Positions 23,173 to 34,738 of a stretch of DNA of 64,000 bases are shown here, piece after piece. Source of the DNA: Rhizomys pruinosus. Taxonomy: Eukaryota > Chordata > Mammalia > Rodentia > Spalacidae. The stretch spans positions 1,221,013 through 1,285,012 of the forward strand of contig VZQC01005691.1 of assembly GCA_009823505.1 (NCBI GenBank), read 5' to 3'. How positions within the stretch are numbered: the stretch's first letter is position 1; each line of letters opens with the position of its first letter. The position numbers were made by a program, and so were the translations under genes. The notes under the pieces are model-generated. The model was not told where the DNA came from and searched no databases. It saw nothing but the letters and a program-made list of their open reading frames with translations.

Positions 23173-24548
23173 ATTGAATTTAAAACAAACGTTCCTCCCA
23201 TGTGGTTATATGTAATGCTAGTCTGTGAAACCTGAGCACCACCCCATGCTTTCAGAGTGAAATGTAAAAATGAGCACCCAGAAAAAATTGCTCAGAAGAG
23301 ACTTTCAGCTATTCTCTTCCATTTGAGAAACCCAAATTGCTGCAATAAGTAAAAGTCTTTTAAGAGAAAACTCCAAGTGGGCCTCTTACAGTGCATTTGT
23401 GTTCACGACACATCAAATCCCCTGTGTTTCTTTAGCACCTTATGCCCATGACCATATGCTAAGAAAGTATATGTGTGCTCTATCCCTGTACCAAAAAAGC
23501 TAAATGAAAAAGTGATATCTTAGTTCTGTATCATCTGAACAAATTGAATTCTGACAGAGCAATATGTAAAGCCACTGATTTTAATTTAATGGCAGTGATT
23601 CCAGATGTGCTTCCACTTATGGTGAAGAGAGTACATTCCATCTTGTCTCATCAACTGGATGCAACTAAAATCTGCATAGAATACTTGGAGCAAGCTGATT
23701 AGAGGCAACAAAAATAGAACTCAGAGATCAGACCATTGCAAGCTTCCTGCTCTTTCCCCTTTCTATTTTCTATCCTGAAATTCACAAACATTCCCCAAAC
23801 TAGAATTCTACAAAGGTGAAAATAGAAGAGAAGCCCTCTGATTCTAATCGAGACGGCAGGAAAAGAGACCCCAGAGGATCAAAGAGCATGAGGTACTTGT
23901 CCCACACCTCATTCCTTATCCATTCTCTGTCACTCAAACTCCAGTTTCCACACTGTTCTTCACACATGTCCTTGGTGATCTTCTACCATTCTGTCCATTC
24001 CCAAACATTTCTATGGTGCCCTTCTGAAATCTTACTTGAAAATTATTTCCACACCTTTCCTTAATCAAAATTTGGTTCAGCACTCTGGTCAGTCTAGAAT
24101 TTCTCCAGAAGTTTATCCTAGCAAAACAGTCACAGAGCTAGTCCTATACTCTACAGCCAAACGCCAGCATTGATTTCTGCCTTTAGCTTTCCTTTTTATG
24201 AGTAAAGAACTCATAAAAAGATACTAAAGTGTTCAGAAGTCTAAATGAGTTTCCTCGCCAAAGGAAACTATTTAGTGCCCAGGCAGGCTGTCACTACACT
24301 AGAGATTATAAAAACTTAGCTTCAGAGGGTACCACTTCACCATTTTTCATACTAAATCCAAAGGCAGGAAAGAATGAAAGTCTTAAGCATGAAGAAACCT
24401 CTAGGCGTGTGTAAATAGGGAAGTAGCTTTCTTGACTCTGCATCAATCGACCTTCAGTTTGCTATTTCCAGCATCTGTACCCTGACCAGCCTTTAACTTT
24501 AGTTTTAAGAGTGAGACTTGGAACTCAAAGGGTGTTCGCACCCCCGAC

Positions 24549-24606
24549 AGGCAGGCCACACACACCAAACACCCACACACACAACACACCAACACACACC
24601 ACACCA
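24549..24606. repeat. Corrupted (CA)n microsatellite
   Basis: Equivalent of the clean CA run at 13674-13722, but read as an irregular mix of CA with extra C and A bases and a GGCAGGCC insertion. This is typical of a repeat that consensus calling failed on. Confidence 0.8.
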
Positions 24607-26358
24607 CCATCTCTTTTGGAACTATGGCCTGTAACTGTGCTTGTGAGTCAAGCTTCACCTATACTTTTATTCAAAGCTATTTCTCCCACTTCAGTTGGAG
24701 AACTATAGACTTCAGTCTACCCTTATCTTGTCAGACAATCTTGCCTTCCAGTTCTAGAATATCGCATCCATGCAATGTCAAGGTCCTTTCTCAATGTCAT
24801 CATTTTCAATGAAGAGTTTTCAATGAAGATGCCTTTCAGCACTTTGATCTGTTAATTCTCAAGCACCCTTCCCACTCTTCTACAAGGTCCCTGAGTCATG
24901 GTGGGTTGAGGTTCAATATAGCCGTCCTATGCAGGGATACACACTCGCATGCTCCTTATTCTTTAAAGTTGGCCAGCTGTGCCCTTTCTGTGCATGATTA
25001 CTGTTGTCATAAGGAACATCACTGTGCGGTTAAGCGAACATAGTTTTTCTCCCTGCCTCTTGTGTCCACTGTGTTTCCTTGAGCCTTGGGTAGTAGAGGT
25101 TCACACTGGTAGATGTGCTGCCTAGGAATGGGCATCTCTTGTATGTATATTCTGTGTCTCACCAGTTGTGAGATTCTTCAGTAGCCTCCACTGTTCAAAA
25201 ACGAAGCTTTTTGATGAATGGTATATGATACTTGTCGGTACTATGTGCATGCAAAGGACATGGTGGAGGAGTTGGGAGGGCTTGGATGGTGGGATGTGGT
25301 TTCATTGGGGAGAGAAGGAATAGTGGACGTTCTGTGCACTTGAGGGAGTCGTTGAGATGAGAAATGCACATTACCAGTGGTCCTGAACATTAGTGCCCCC
25401 CCAATAATGTGTACGCTGGCTCGGTCTGACTGGCAAAGACACGTTGGCAGACAGAAGAGACTCCCTTTGAGTGGCAGTGTGGTGGTCCAGGAGACCCCAA
25501 AATAACACATAGGCTTTTGCCAAAGCTCTTGGTTCTAACCCAGAACCCAGAAGATAAACCCCTACTGCTGAAGACAGGACAGACTTAGGACACAGGACTT
25601 AGCGCACGGGAAGACTGACCTGGAAGCCTCATCCTGAAGCTTTAGCTCTCATAATCCTAGATGTATATGCAAACTGCAAAGGGGAAAATCAATCAAAACA
25701 GTCCAACGCAATCCCGAAGCCAAATAACCTAACGTCCAGACACAGCAAACTACCTCTGTCGGAACGGTAGTGGCATTGTTATCTGTGGGGTAGAAAGTCT
25801 CCATAACTGAACTTTAGCCCTCTCGTTGGGAGTGAACTCATGGGTAGATCGTAAACTCCAGCCAAATACACTAGCTGGACAGGTCATAAATTCTAGAGAA
25901 AACCCTATCTCTTTTATGTCTCTAGACAAATGAATTTTCTTATCATAAGGCTAAAATGGATCTGCATATTTACAGGCAACCAACTGTACACCACTCATCA
26001 GAACTGCCGTCCGTTTTATAAAAATAATTTCACAAGTTCTAATGCAGTTTTATAGGCAACCTTTTCAAACTCTTTTCTCAGATTTCAGATATGGCTGGCA
26101 ATTAGTACATATTTTTTCTTTAAGGTTATAGATTACATTGACACCCAATGTCTCAAAGACTCCATAGTTTCTAATTTTGTTAGTTGTTTATCCTGTTGGT
26201 ATATATTTTTATACATTCTTTTTTCTAGTGCTCCTAAAATTCCCCCTTTAGTTTTATTTTTCAATATTTTATTATGAATGCCTAACTTATATTCTTTGAG
26301 TTTCTTGGGTCTATAGATTAGTGGTTTTCAACAATTTTAGAAAGGCTCCTCATTCACC

Positions 26359-26600
26359 AGGGTCTGGAGAGATGGCCTAGCGGTTAAGAGTCGCCCCGCC
26401 TGCTCTTGCAGAGGACCTGGGTTCGATACCCAGCACCCCACATGGACAGCTGAGAAACCATCTTTTTAACTCCAGTTCCATGGTGAAGTCCAACACCCTT
26501 CTTCTGACCTCCACGGCAATTGCACAACATGGGTGCGCACAAACCTACATGCAGACGGTACCATTCATACACATACAAAATAAATTTAAAAATATTTTTA
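26359..26600 (+). mobile_element. B2 SINE, damaged duplicate of 15447
   Basis: Same insertion as 15447 with many single-base insertions ('gtctggagagatggcctagc', 'gagtcgccccgcctgctctt'). Confidence 0.8.
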
Positions 26601-26840
26601 AAAAAGATATTTTTATTTATGTTTTTAAATATTTTTTCTGATTCTTTTCCTTTCTGCTTGCTACCCTGTTAGGCTTCTGTTGGGGCACTCAATGCTATCC
26701 CACAGTTCTAAGTCTCTGCTCATTTTCTCCGTTCTGTTTTTCTCTCCATTCTTTCGATTTCACTTTTGCTATTAATCTGTGTTAAGTGGTTTTTATGCCA
26801 GTTCAAATATTATTGGATTCTTGTAGTGGATTTGTTTTCA

Positions 26841-26873
26841 GGGGGGGGAGGGGGGGGGGGGGGGGGGGGGGGG
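26841..26873. repeat. Poly-G run
   Basis: A 33-base run that is all G except one A. Copy B at the same place (around 15910) has no G run, so it is probably an artefact inserted during sequencing or consensus. Confidence 0.75.
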
Positions 26874-26887
26874 ACCTATTTGCTCAC

Positions 26888-26968
26888 AACCTTCATACAT
26901 GTAAACACTGTATGTTTGGGCATGCCCCTTCATACATGTAAGCACTGTACGTTGGGCATGTCCCCTTC
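26888..26968. repeat. 37-bp tandem duplication, duplicate of 15930
   Basis: Same head-to-tail pair as in copy B. Confidence 0.8.
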
Positions 26969-27059
26969 ATAACTCTTACTTTGCCTTTTCTCACCCCTTG
27001 CAATTTCCCTTGACCCCTTTATCCTCCTAGACAATGTTATTTACATTTTCATGTCATAT

Positions 27060-27835
27060 CTATACAATGTACACTTAATGTGATTTTATATGCCTATATA
27101 AAATCTAGGAAGCCCAATGCTTATAACATATGAATTTGTCTTTCTGAAGGGAGCTTAATTCGCCTAATATGGCTATTTCAAGTTGCATCCATTTTCCAGC
27201 AAATAACTTATATTTTTTTATGTTTTGAGTATATTCACCTGCCTGTAGGTAGGTTGTACTCATGTCCATGCATGACAAGGAGTGACCGAGAAGAGATCAG
27301 GTAATTGGGATTGCCCTCAAACTGGAGGCTATGGACATGTTTGTTAGCCAAATTGGGTACTGGGGAATGGATGCCAGGACCTCGGTAGAGCACCAATGCT
27401 CTTAACCTCTGACCATCTCTCCAGCCCAACCCTTCCTATTATTCTTTATGGATAAAATATTTACACTCCATGTATATACTACATTTTCCTTAAGATGTCC
27501 AACTTTGTTGGATAACAGAACGTTGGTTTCATGGTTAGCTATTGTGAATTTCTGCTGCAATAAACATGTTTAACAAGTGTCCTCTGTGATACATGCAACT
27601 GTTGAGTCATTTGAGTAAATATCCAGGAGTGACACAGTTTTTTGCAAAGCATCCAGGCCCACTACCATCAACTGCTGCCAACTGTTGGCCTTGCTTCCTG
27701 AGAAACCAGAGTCCTGTTGCCTATCTGACTGCCTATGCCTATAGCTAAATATTTTCCCATTTGTTTCCTCTAGGCAATTTCAAAATTTTCCAGTCTTCAT
27801 TCAAGATTTGATCTATGTTGACGTTGTTTTTTTTT
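27060..27835 (-). mobile_element. Old antisense LINE-1 with nested B2 (27216-27427)
   Basis: Duplicate of 16060-16855 with indels. The nested antisense B2 is badly broken ('gacaaggagtgaccgagaag'). Confidence 0.75.
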
Positions 27836-27837
27836 AA

Positions 27838-29515
27838 AACTCAGGGCAGAACCTGGAATCGGCAGGAGCTGAAGCAACAGTCCACAGAGAATGCTTTCTT
27901 ACTGGCCTACTCCCCTGGCCCATTCACAGCCTGCCCTCTTATACGGGGACATTAAAACCTGACCCAGAGTGGGAACACTCATTGTTGGCTGGGGCCCTCC
28001 CACACGGCTCGACAACAGACAATACTCCACAGATGTGGCCACAGGAACCATCCAATGGAGCCAAATTCCCCAATCTGAGGCTCCCTAAACCCAGGTGTGT
28101 CAAGTTTGACACTAAAAGTATAAGAACAATTGACTCCTTGTGAACTTGACACAAAAACACATCATATAAACCACCACCTTTCCAGTTCTTATTCCCCAAG
28201 GTATGATGTTAACATTAATCACACCTAAGACAGTACACCCTTAAAAGTCCACAGTCCTTAAAAACGTCCAAACACTTAAAATTTCACAGTCGTTAAAAGT
28301 CTCTTTAACTGTGGGTCTGAAAATCCAAAACAAGTACTGTCTTATTTTCAAAGAGGAAGAATCAGGCCCTCTCAAAACAAAACCAAGTCCAGCAAAGTAG
28401 GCTCAAGGTTGGGGGGAAAAAAACAAACCTGATTGCCTCACGATCTGGGTTCCAAAGGGTTTCGGCAGCTCCCCTTCTCTGGACTCTGCCATCCGTGCAC
28501 CACACAGCTCTTCTCACAGGCCCAGGGCGACTTCATTCCACACATGCTCGCTGCTCTTGGTGGTGTCCCATGTCCATCCGGCATTCTCCAAAAAAGCTGG
28601 GGTCGCCACTAAACCGTAGTTGCTGGCTCTCCTGATGCAAAATCTCAGCTTCTATTCCTGACCCCTGGATCCTGGGTCTTCCACTGCAAACCAGGTGCCT
28701 TTATGACCGTGCCTTTCCTGCCTCTCTATGTAGCCCAGCCTCTGCTGCTCCATAACCCCTTCATCCTTCAACACAGAACCGATCTTAGGAGACTCTTAAG
28801 CATACCAAGTCCTGCTTCTGGCTTGGACATGGAGGCCAGGCCCCTTCTAGAACACATACACTTCTAGTGTGCTGACCTGAGAGAAATTTTCCCAGAAGAT
28901 TTCACCACGGATGCTGGCTCTCCTGTTACTTACAGCCTGATTTTTCAGCCCCAGCTGACCAGCATCAATTGTCCCAGTAAAGCAAAAGGGCTTCAGCTTC
29001 AGTTTCGGTCTCTTGTTACTGACTGTGTTCTTCAGCCACTGCTGACCAGAAGCCCATGATTACACAGTCCTGAGATCCTGCTTCCTCCTTGAAACTAGAA
29101 ATTTAACAAGCCAGGCCCCATTGTCTACAACTCTTTCAGAAAAAACTGTTCCAAGTTCCACAGCAATGATCTTAGGCATTCAATGATTTTTTTCTAGGCC
29201 CAAGTTCCACACGCTTCCCCACAATCCTTCACCCAAACACACCAAGGTCAGGTCTAGGTCTGTCACAGTCAATAGCCACTCTCTGGTACTAATTTTGTGT
29301 CTAGCTTGTCTTTCCATTCGTGTGACAAAACACTCTGACCATAGCCAATTGTGAGGAGGAAAGAGGTTATTTCAGCTTCATCTCTCTGTGTCTAATTCAT
29401 CACTCCAGGGAGCCCAAGGCGAAGAACTCAGGGCAGGAACCTGTGAGGAAGCTGAAGCACAGCATGGAGGAGTTGGACTGTTCACTGCTTGCTCTAGAGA
29501 AGATTTTTATGCAGT
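27838..29515 (-). mobile_element. MaLR element, minus strand, 5' LTR truncated
   Basis: Order on the plus strand: one LTR (27838 to about 28126, ending at the 'gtgtcaagtttgacactaaa' region), an internal region (about 28127-29290), then part of the second LTR (29291 to about 29515, starting 'tgtctagcttgtctttccat'). Next to the second LTR the minus strand reads a decayed form of the TTGGTACCAGAGAGTGG primer-site region known from MaLR elements. No ORF of useful size exists, as expected for this non-autonomous class. LINE-1 sequence flanks both ends, so it inserted into the antisense LINE-1. Confidence 0.8.
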
Positions 29516-29679
29516 AGTGGAGATACATGGCGATCCAATTTCATTATTTCACATGTGACAGATCCACTTTTTCTCAAACGATTGTTAAAGGGCTATTCTT
29601 TTCTTCAACTGTGTGAATTTTGTTTTTGTTTTTGTCTTTTGTTTTTTTTTTTGTCTTTTGGGGGGATGTCTTTTTTTGT

Positions 29680-29813
29680 CTACAGGGTCTCCCTGTGGTC
29701 CCAGCTAGCTTAGAACTCATTATATAGACCAGGCTGGCCTTGAACTCACAGAGATCTCCCTGCCTCTGCCTTCCAAGTACTGGATTACAAGGTGTACACT
29801 ATCACATCTGGTT
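29680..29813 (-). mobile_element. B1 SINE, antisense
   Basis: 'acagggtctccctgtggtcc', 'accaggctggccttgaactc' and a 'ggattacaaggtgtacacta' end, preceded by a long T/G tract (29622-29680). Diverged, without a clean target duplication. Confidence 0.85.
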
Positions 29814-30009
29814 CAAGTGTAAATTCTGACAAAAATAAAACTACTATAACTATGTTGGTTTACATCTGGCGTCTTTGATTCGATTGTTCTTCATTCTAGC
29901 TCTGCTATAATTTTCATTTAGTCATTTTCTAGATTGTTTTAGATCCTGTAGATTTAAAATAAAACCTATATATTGTAAGTAAATTGACTTACATCCCTAA
30001 TCTTTTTTA

Positions 30010-30237
30010 GTGTCTTTTTTTAATTTTTTTTTTTTTTATGTGTATGGTTTACTGTTGCATGTAGGTTGGTGCACCCACGTCATGCAATACTGTGGAGGTC
30101 AGAAGAAGGCATCGGATTCCCCTGGAACTAGAGTTAAAGACGCTTCTTAGCTGCCATGTGGGTGCTGGGAATCGAACCCAGGTACTCTGCAAGAATAGTC
30201 GGTGCTCTTATCTGCTGAGCCATCTCTCCCGCCCCTT
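30010..30237 (-). mobile_element. B2 SINE, antisense, duplicate of 17397
   Basis: Same insertion as 17397-17617, including the 'ggaactagagttaaagacgc' middle. The ends agree with copy B apart from small indels. Confidence 0.88.
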
Positions 30238-30289
30238 TTTCCTCTTCAGTATCTTTAAAAACAGTTCTATTGACACTATTACTATTTTA

Positions 30290-30365
30290 TCTTTTTTTTT
30301 TTTTTTTTTTTTTTTTTGGTCTTTTTGAGACATGGGTTTACAGGCATTTGCCACCACACCTGGCT
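30290..30365 (-). mobile_element. B1 SINE remnant, antisense, internal deletion
   Basis: T-run and 'ctttttgagacatggg' at the left jump straight to 'tttacaggcatttgccacca' at the right. The middle of the B1 present in copy B (17700-17812) is missing. Confidence 0.75.
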
Positions 30366-30378
30366 ACTTTATCTTTCT

Positions 30379-30612
30379 TTTTTTAATTTTTTTAAATTTT
30401 ATTTATTTTTGTATGTGTATTAATGTACTGTCTGCATGTAGGTTGGTGCACTCCTGTCATGCAATGCTGCAGAGGTCAGAAGAGGGCATCAGATTCCCCT
30501 GGAACTGGAGTCAAAGACAGTTCTCAGCCGCCATATGGGTGCTGGGGGTTGAACCCTGGTCCTCTGCAAGAGCAGTCGGTGCTCTTAATTGCTAGGCCAT
30601 CTCTCCAGCCCC
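30379..30612 (-). mobile_element. B2 SINE, antisense
   Basis: Reversed B2 from 'ttgtatgtgtattaatgtac' to 'ggccatctctccagcccc'. The target duplication 'tactttatctttct' lies at 30365-30378 and 30613-30626. No internal 17-bp duplication. Confidence 0.93.
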
Positions 30613-30687
30613 TACTTTATCTTTCTTAAAACTAGTTTCCTTCACTTCTTCAATTCTGCTTTTCCTAGATTCTTTCAACATATTTCA

Positions 30688-30742
30688 TATATATATATAT
30701 ATGTGTGTGTATATATATATAGTGTGTGTGTGTGTGTGTGCG
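30688..30742. repeat. TA/TG microsatellite
   Basis: Alternating TA and TG dinucleotide runs. It forms the left edge of an old antisense B2-like element. Confidence 0.9.
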
Positions 30743-30744
30743 TG

Positions 30745-30924
30745 TGTTGCCTGTATGTGAAAACCCCTGCATGCAGTGTCTGAGGAGGCCAGAAAAGCAT
30801 GTTGGATCTGCTGGAGCTGGAGTTTAGAATGGTTGTTAGTCACCATGTAGGTACTATGAACAAAATCCAGGTCCTCTGCAAGAACAACCAGTTCTCTTAA
30901 CCATCAGACCCTCTCTCCAGCCCC
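30745..30924 (-). mobile_element. Old B2-like SINE, antisense
   Basis: 'ctgcatgcagtgtctgagga', 'gctggagctggagtttagaa' and 'accctctctccagcccc' keep the B2 order in reverse, at much higher divergence than the neighbouring B2. Confidence 0.75.
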
Positions 30925-30929
30925 ATCAA

Positions 30930-31180
30930 CATATTTCTAGTAACTCAGAAATATTTGCATTCTATGTCCAACATATGCATCCTCTCAAAAGCATTTTCTT
31001 TTTTCTTTTTCTTTTCTCCTACATATGGGTCATATTTCATGATATTTTCATGCCTCATATTATATTTTGTTGACAATCAAAACTTTTGGTAATATATTGA
31101 GAATTGAGACTATCTGAGCAACATGAGGGTATTAAAATTGTATCATGAATACCAGGCCTGAGAACTTATTGAAACTTCTA
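30930..31180 (-). mobile_element. Probable ancient LINE-1 fragment, antisense
   Basis: 'catatgggtcatatttcatg' and 'atattttgttgacaatcaaa' resemble an antisense segment common in old mammalian LINE-1s. The match is by eye only and quite diverged. Confidence 0.4.
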
Positions 31181-31689
31181 CAACAACCTGTAGAAACACT
31201 CAACACCCTCACTTGGACCTATAAAGAGAACACTGACCTATTATCTGACTACCCAGTATGTGCATGGGGGGACTGACAAGCAGAGACCTCCTGATGGCCC
31301 CCAGGGCTTCAGCTTGGCTTGCTGCCCACTGCAACCCACTAGAATTGCCATCTGTCCACTACCTAGTCATCCACCTGGACCTGAAGCCGCATTTCATCTC
31401 TACAATCTCTACAATCTGTACCTACCTTCGTCAGCTTGACTTAACCTGGAAGCATGGCTCAAATCTCTGACCCTATGGATTGGCCTGCAGCAGTGGCTTC
31501 CGTACCAGGGTTTATGATCAACTCTTTCAATCATTCTCCTTGTATCACTATCTACCTCAAGTAAGGTCTCTTGAACTCTGCCTCCACTTTTTTAACTATT
31601 TTGTAGCCATTGTGGATCCTACATACAGAGATGAAATTACTTTGTGATCTGAGTGTGAATGCTAGTAGTTAAGATTAGAATAAAAGAGC
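31181..31689. other. No recognised element
   Basis: No gene or repeat recognised. A 70-codon frame at 31258-31470 has no recognisable features. Confidence 0.35.
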
Positions 31690-31910
31690 CTGTGTTTGAG
31701 TTAGTCAGTCAATAGAGTGCTTTTCTAGCATGCAAGCAGTTCGGGGGGCAATCCCTACCACCACATAAACTAGGCAAACTGGTGCATGCCTATAATACTA
31801 CCACTCAAGTGGTGAAGGCAGAGGGAATAAAAGTTCAAGATCATCCTGGGTTCCATAGCAGTTTGAGGCCAGCCTGGGATATATGAGACATAATACTCTA
31901 ATTCAAAAAT
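31690..31910 (+). mobile_element. B4-type SINE
   Basis: The left part is tRNA/ID-like ('gtcaatagagtgcttttcta', 'gcatgcaagcagttc'), the right part is B1-like ('ggtgcatgcctataatacta', 'gttccatagcagtttgaggc', 'cagcctgggatatatgagac'). This composite order is the B4 layout. Diverged, without a clear tail. Confidence 0.75.
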
Positions 31911-32544
31911 GGCCAGCTATTAAGAGTAGCTCGGACTCCTTGACAAATTTCAGCTAATAAAACTGTCATCTCATGATTTTATTGTTATACAACAAATTCT
32001 GACGTTATGGAAATACATAAATGTGTCCATCTATGGTAGTGACATGCTGCGCTCATGACAGAGCCTTAGAATCTCTTAACAAAATGTGGTGCATGTATTG
32101 AATAACTCTTTGCCTTTTCTATATGACAATTTATACAGCTTTTCATTTTCATTGCTATCTACCTCTAATATTTCCTTCTAATTTTTAGCATTTAGCGTAG
32201 TGCTTTCTTGGAAGAGTCTTAATGTTCTTCACACTGTCATGTCCCTTGGATATTAAAGATCAAGGAAACAGACTCTGAAAGATGAAGAGAAAAAAAGCAA
32301 AGTAGTTAGAACTTTAGGGACTCAAGTACTGAGTTTCCTGGATTTTCCTTCTGCTTCATATATTTTAGGCCTGGAAGTAAAGAAACTGGAGCGTCAGTGG
32401 ACACAAACTGAAAATCCTCACTCCCAAAAACCCACATGTTCTAGCTCGCAGACCAGAGTAACACTGCAAAACAGAAACTTTTAGAAAACAATTTCTTTAC
32501 CCCATCCAAACAACATTGAAAATAAAATCACCAGTTCACTTGTA
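31911..32544. other. No recognised element
   Basis: AT-rich DNA in which I see no gene, SINE or LTR. Confidence 0.35.
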
Positions 32545-32855
32545 TAAACTGAATTATGCCTCGCCATGTCTACATTGAATTCCTGATCACCTAATCTGAC
32601 TAAATTTGAAGATAAGACCTTTAGAAGGTAATTAAGCTTAAATGTAGCCATCAGGGTAGGGACTAGTCTAAAAGGATAACATCCTATAAGAAGAGACAGC
32701 TAGATATAGATCGTTCTTGAGAGAAGAGAGCGAAGTAGCAGCATACAAGCCAAGGGGGAGGTCTTCACTAGAAGTCAGAACTGCTGACCCGAGATCTTCA
32801 ACTTCTTTCTGGAACTAAGAGAAAATAAATTTCTGTTATTACAATCAATCATCTC
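32545..32855 (+). mobile_element. Old MLT1/MST-like LTR
   Basis: 'gtataaactgaattatgcct', 'attgaattcctgatcaccta', 'gaagataagacctttagaag' and the terminal 'aagagaaaataaatttctgt' follow the order of mammalian MaLR LTRs of the MLT1 group. Solo and diverged; it predates the rodent radiation. Confidence 0.65.
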
Positions 32856-32884
32856 CATCTATTTTCTGATGATTAATCAGAACG

Positions 32885-33205
32885 CTACAGACTGGATAAT
32901 TTATAAAGGGATAAGTCCTCTCTCTTCTGGAGTATGAAAAGTCCAAGAGTGTGGCAACAACGTCTGCTTAGCGCCTGCTGAAGGTCTTCTTTCTGCATGA
33001 TGACTTTGTGAAGGGTACCAGTGCCATCTCAGGTCTCTCTTAGTCTTCTTAGAGAGGTACTAATGCCATTTCCACACTCATGACCACATCAGCTCCTAAA
33101 TATTGCATAAAGGCCATGCCTCCAAACACTGTAACATGTGAATTTGCGGACTGAATTGTCAATACATGAACTTTAAGGGAACACGTTAAAATCATAGCAA
33201 CCCCC
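32885..33205 (-). mobile_element. Old MLT1/MST-like LTR, antisense
   Basis: 'actggataatttataaaggg', 'gcatgatgactttgtgaagg', 'aaaggccatgcctccaaaca' and 'gggaacacgttaaaatcata' read as a reversed MaLR LTR. Solo copy, opposite in orientation to its left neighbour. Confidence 0.6.
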
Positions 33206-33365
33206 AATGTCAGAAAGACAAAGTGAGTCCAGATTCACACTATTCCCAAATTACGATGGAGACACTAAGGATGGAATTGGGGGCTTTATTTTGCCCTAGA
33301 TGTATATGAGTACCACAAATTCATGAATCTTCTTATTTCATCCTTAACTAACTGTTCGATTTGTT

Positions 33366-33545
33366 TGGCCCAGTGAGATGCCTCTGTGGATAAAGGTTCT
33401 TGTCACCAAATCTGATGAACTGAGTTTAATTCCCAGGAGCAACATGGTGGAAGGAGAGAGCCAACTCCCACAAGTTGGCTTCTGACTTCCACACATGTAC
33501 CATGGCACACACACACACACACACACACACACATGCACCACACAA
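33366..33545 (+). mobile_element. B3 SINE with CA tail
   Basis: 'gcccagtgagatgcctctgt', 'gttcttgtcaccaaatctga', 'aacatggtggaaggagagag', 'caagttggcttctgacttcc' and a terminal CA repeat (33509-33532) are the standard B3 order. Confidence 0.85.
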
Positions 33546-33918
33546 TTTTAACAAGCTTTTTCTCTTAATAATGATATAATGTGATAGGCAAGAAGAAAGT
33601 CAATATAAAGGATGACCAGCTTCTCAAACACTCTTTGAAGCAGATGAAAGCTAATTTGTTGATATCCTCTGGCACAAATGACATGATCCATGAAATATGA
33701 CATTCTTTCTGATGTAGATAATGGATTCTTGCAACATTGGAGACCTCCTCTGGAACACATAAATGCCAACATGTTGCTATCCTCTAACATAAGCATAGTC
33801 AATGGTCACTAATTCACTTTACAAATAGTCTGGTCATAGTTGATAAAGCCATTTTAATGGAGACAGCAGTTGCTTCTCTTGCCCAGACAAGGTTGGAGAC
33901 CACCAATGTCAAGGAGGG
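33546..33918. other. No recognised element
   Basis: No gene or repeat recognised. Two similar stretches contain 'gatatcctctggcacaaatg' and 'gctatcctctaacataagca', which may be a decayed local duplication. Confidence 0.35.
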
Positions 33919-34292
33919 TGTGGTGGTTTGAATAAAAATTGTTCCCCATAGATTCAAGTACTTGAACACTTGGCCAGGTGGTGGCACAGTTTTGGGGAGA
34001 TCAGGAACCTTTAGGAGGTACACCCTTGGAGGAAGCACGTCACTGGGGGTGGACTTTGAGAGTTTGTAGCCTTGCCTCATTTTCAGCTTGCTCTGCCTGC
34101 TTTCTGTGCATGGTTGAAGATGTGAGCACTCAGCTTTCTGCTATGGCCAGTGACGTCTGCTGCTGTGCCTCCCCCACCAAGATGGACCATGTCCATCTGG
34201 AACTATAAATGCAAATAAACTCTTCCTTCTCTTCCTTCTACATTTCATTGGCCCCAGTGTTTTATCACAGCAACAGGGAAATAACTAATACA
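33919..34292 (+). repeat. 5' LTR of the MaLR element
   Basis: TG...CA ends. It contains the words 'aggaagcacgtcactggggg' and 'gcaaataaactcttccttct' (AATAAA signal) near the 3' end, shared with the solo LTRs at 39544 and 45804. Confidence 0.85.
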
Positions 34293-34738
34293 TAAGTTGG
34301 TACCAGAGAGTGAGATGCTTCTCCTGACCATGTGGATTTAGGGAAGAATGTAAACACATTTGGAAGTCTGGACTAGAAAAGTGGTTGACTACTGTAAGCA
34401 GAGCTTAATGGGCCATTCTAGTAGGAGCCTGGAAGAAAGCAGTGCTGAGAGCAAACTAGTTCCAGAAGGAAACAGGGACTTAAACAGCAAAGGGGATGTT
34501 TTGGAAAAGAATCTGGATGCTTTCTGCCCAAGGCCTAAGAACTTGCCTGAGGGAAAATTAAAAAATAATGTGCTAATTTCTTTTGTGGAGGAAATTTCAA
34601 AGCAGTCTAACATTGACTCTGTGGCTTGATTATTACTTATAAATTTTATGCAGGTATGGAAAAGAGCAAGTAGGGCAAGAGAGCACTAGGAATCTTCAGC
34701 ATGCATCCAAGTCTGACTCTGGAAGAGAGGCTGTATAT

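Larger units (their letters stand above)
17814..30365. repeat. Copy C of the repeated segment, error-rich
   Basis: Parallels copy B over its full length, in the same order. Quality is patchy: 19500-20500 and 23440-24300 are almost identical to copy B, while 18060-18730, 20640-22500, 22900-23420 and 24900-26600 are dense in one- to five-base insertions and deletions. It holds extra sequence at 28237-29889 that copy B lacks. It reads as an alternative low-quality contig of the same locus. Confidence 0.85.
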
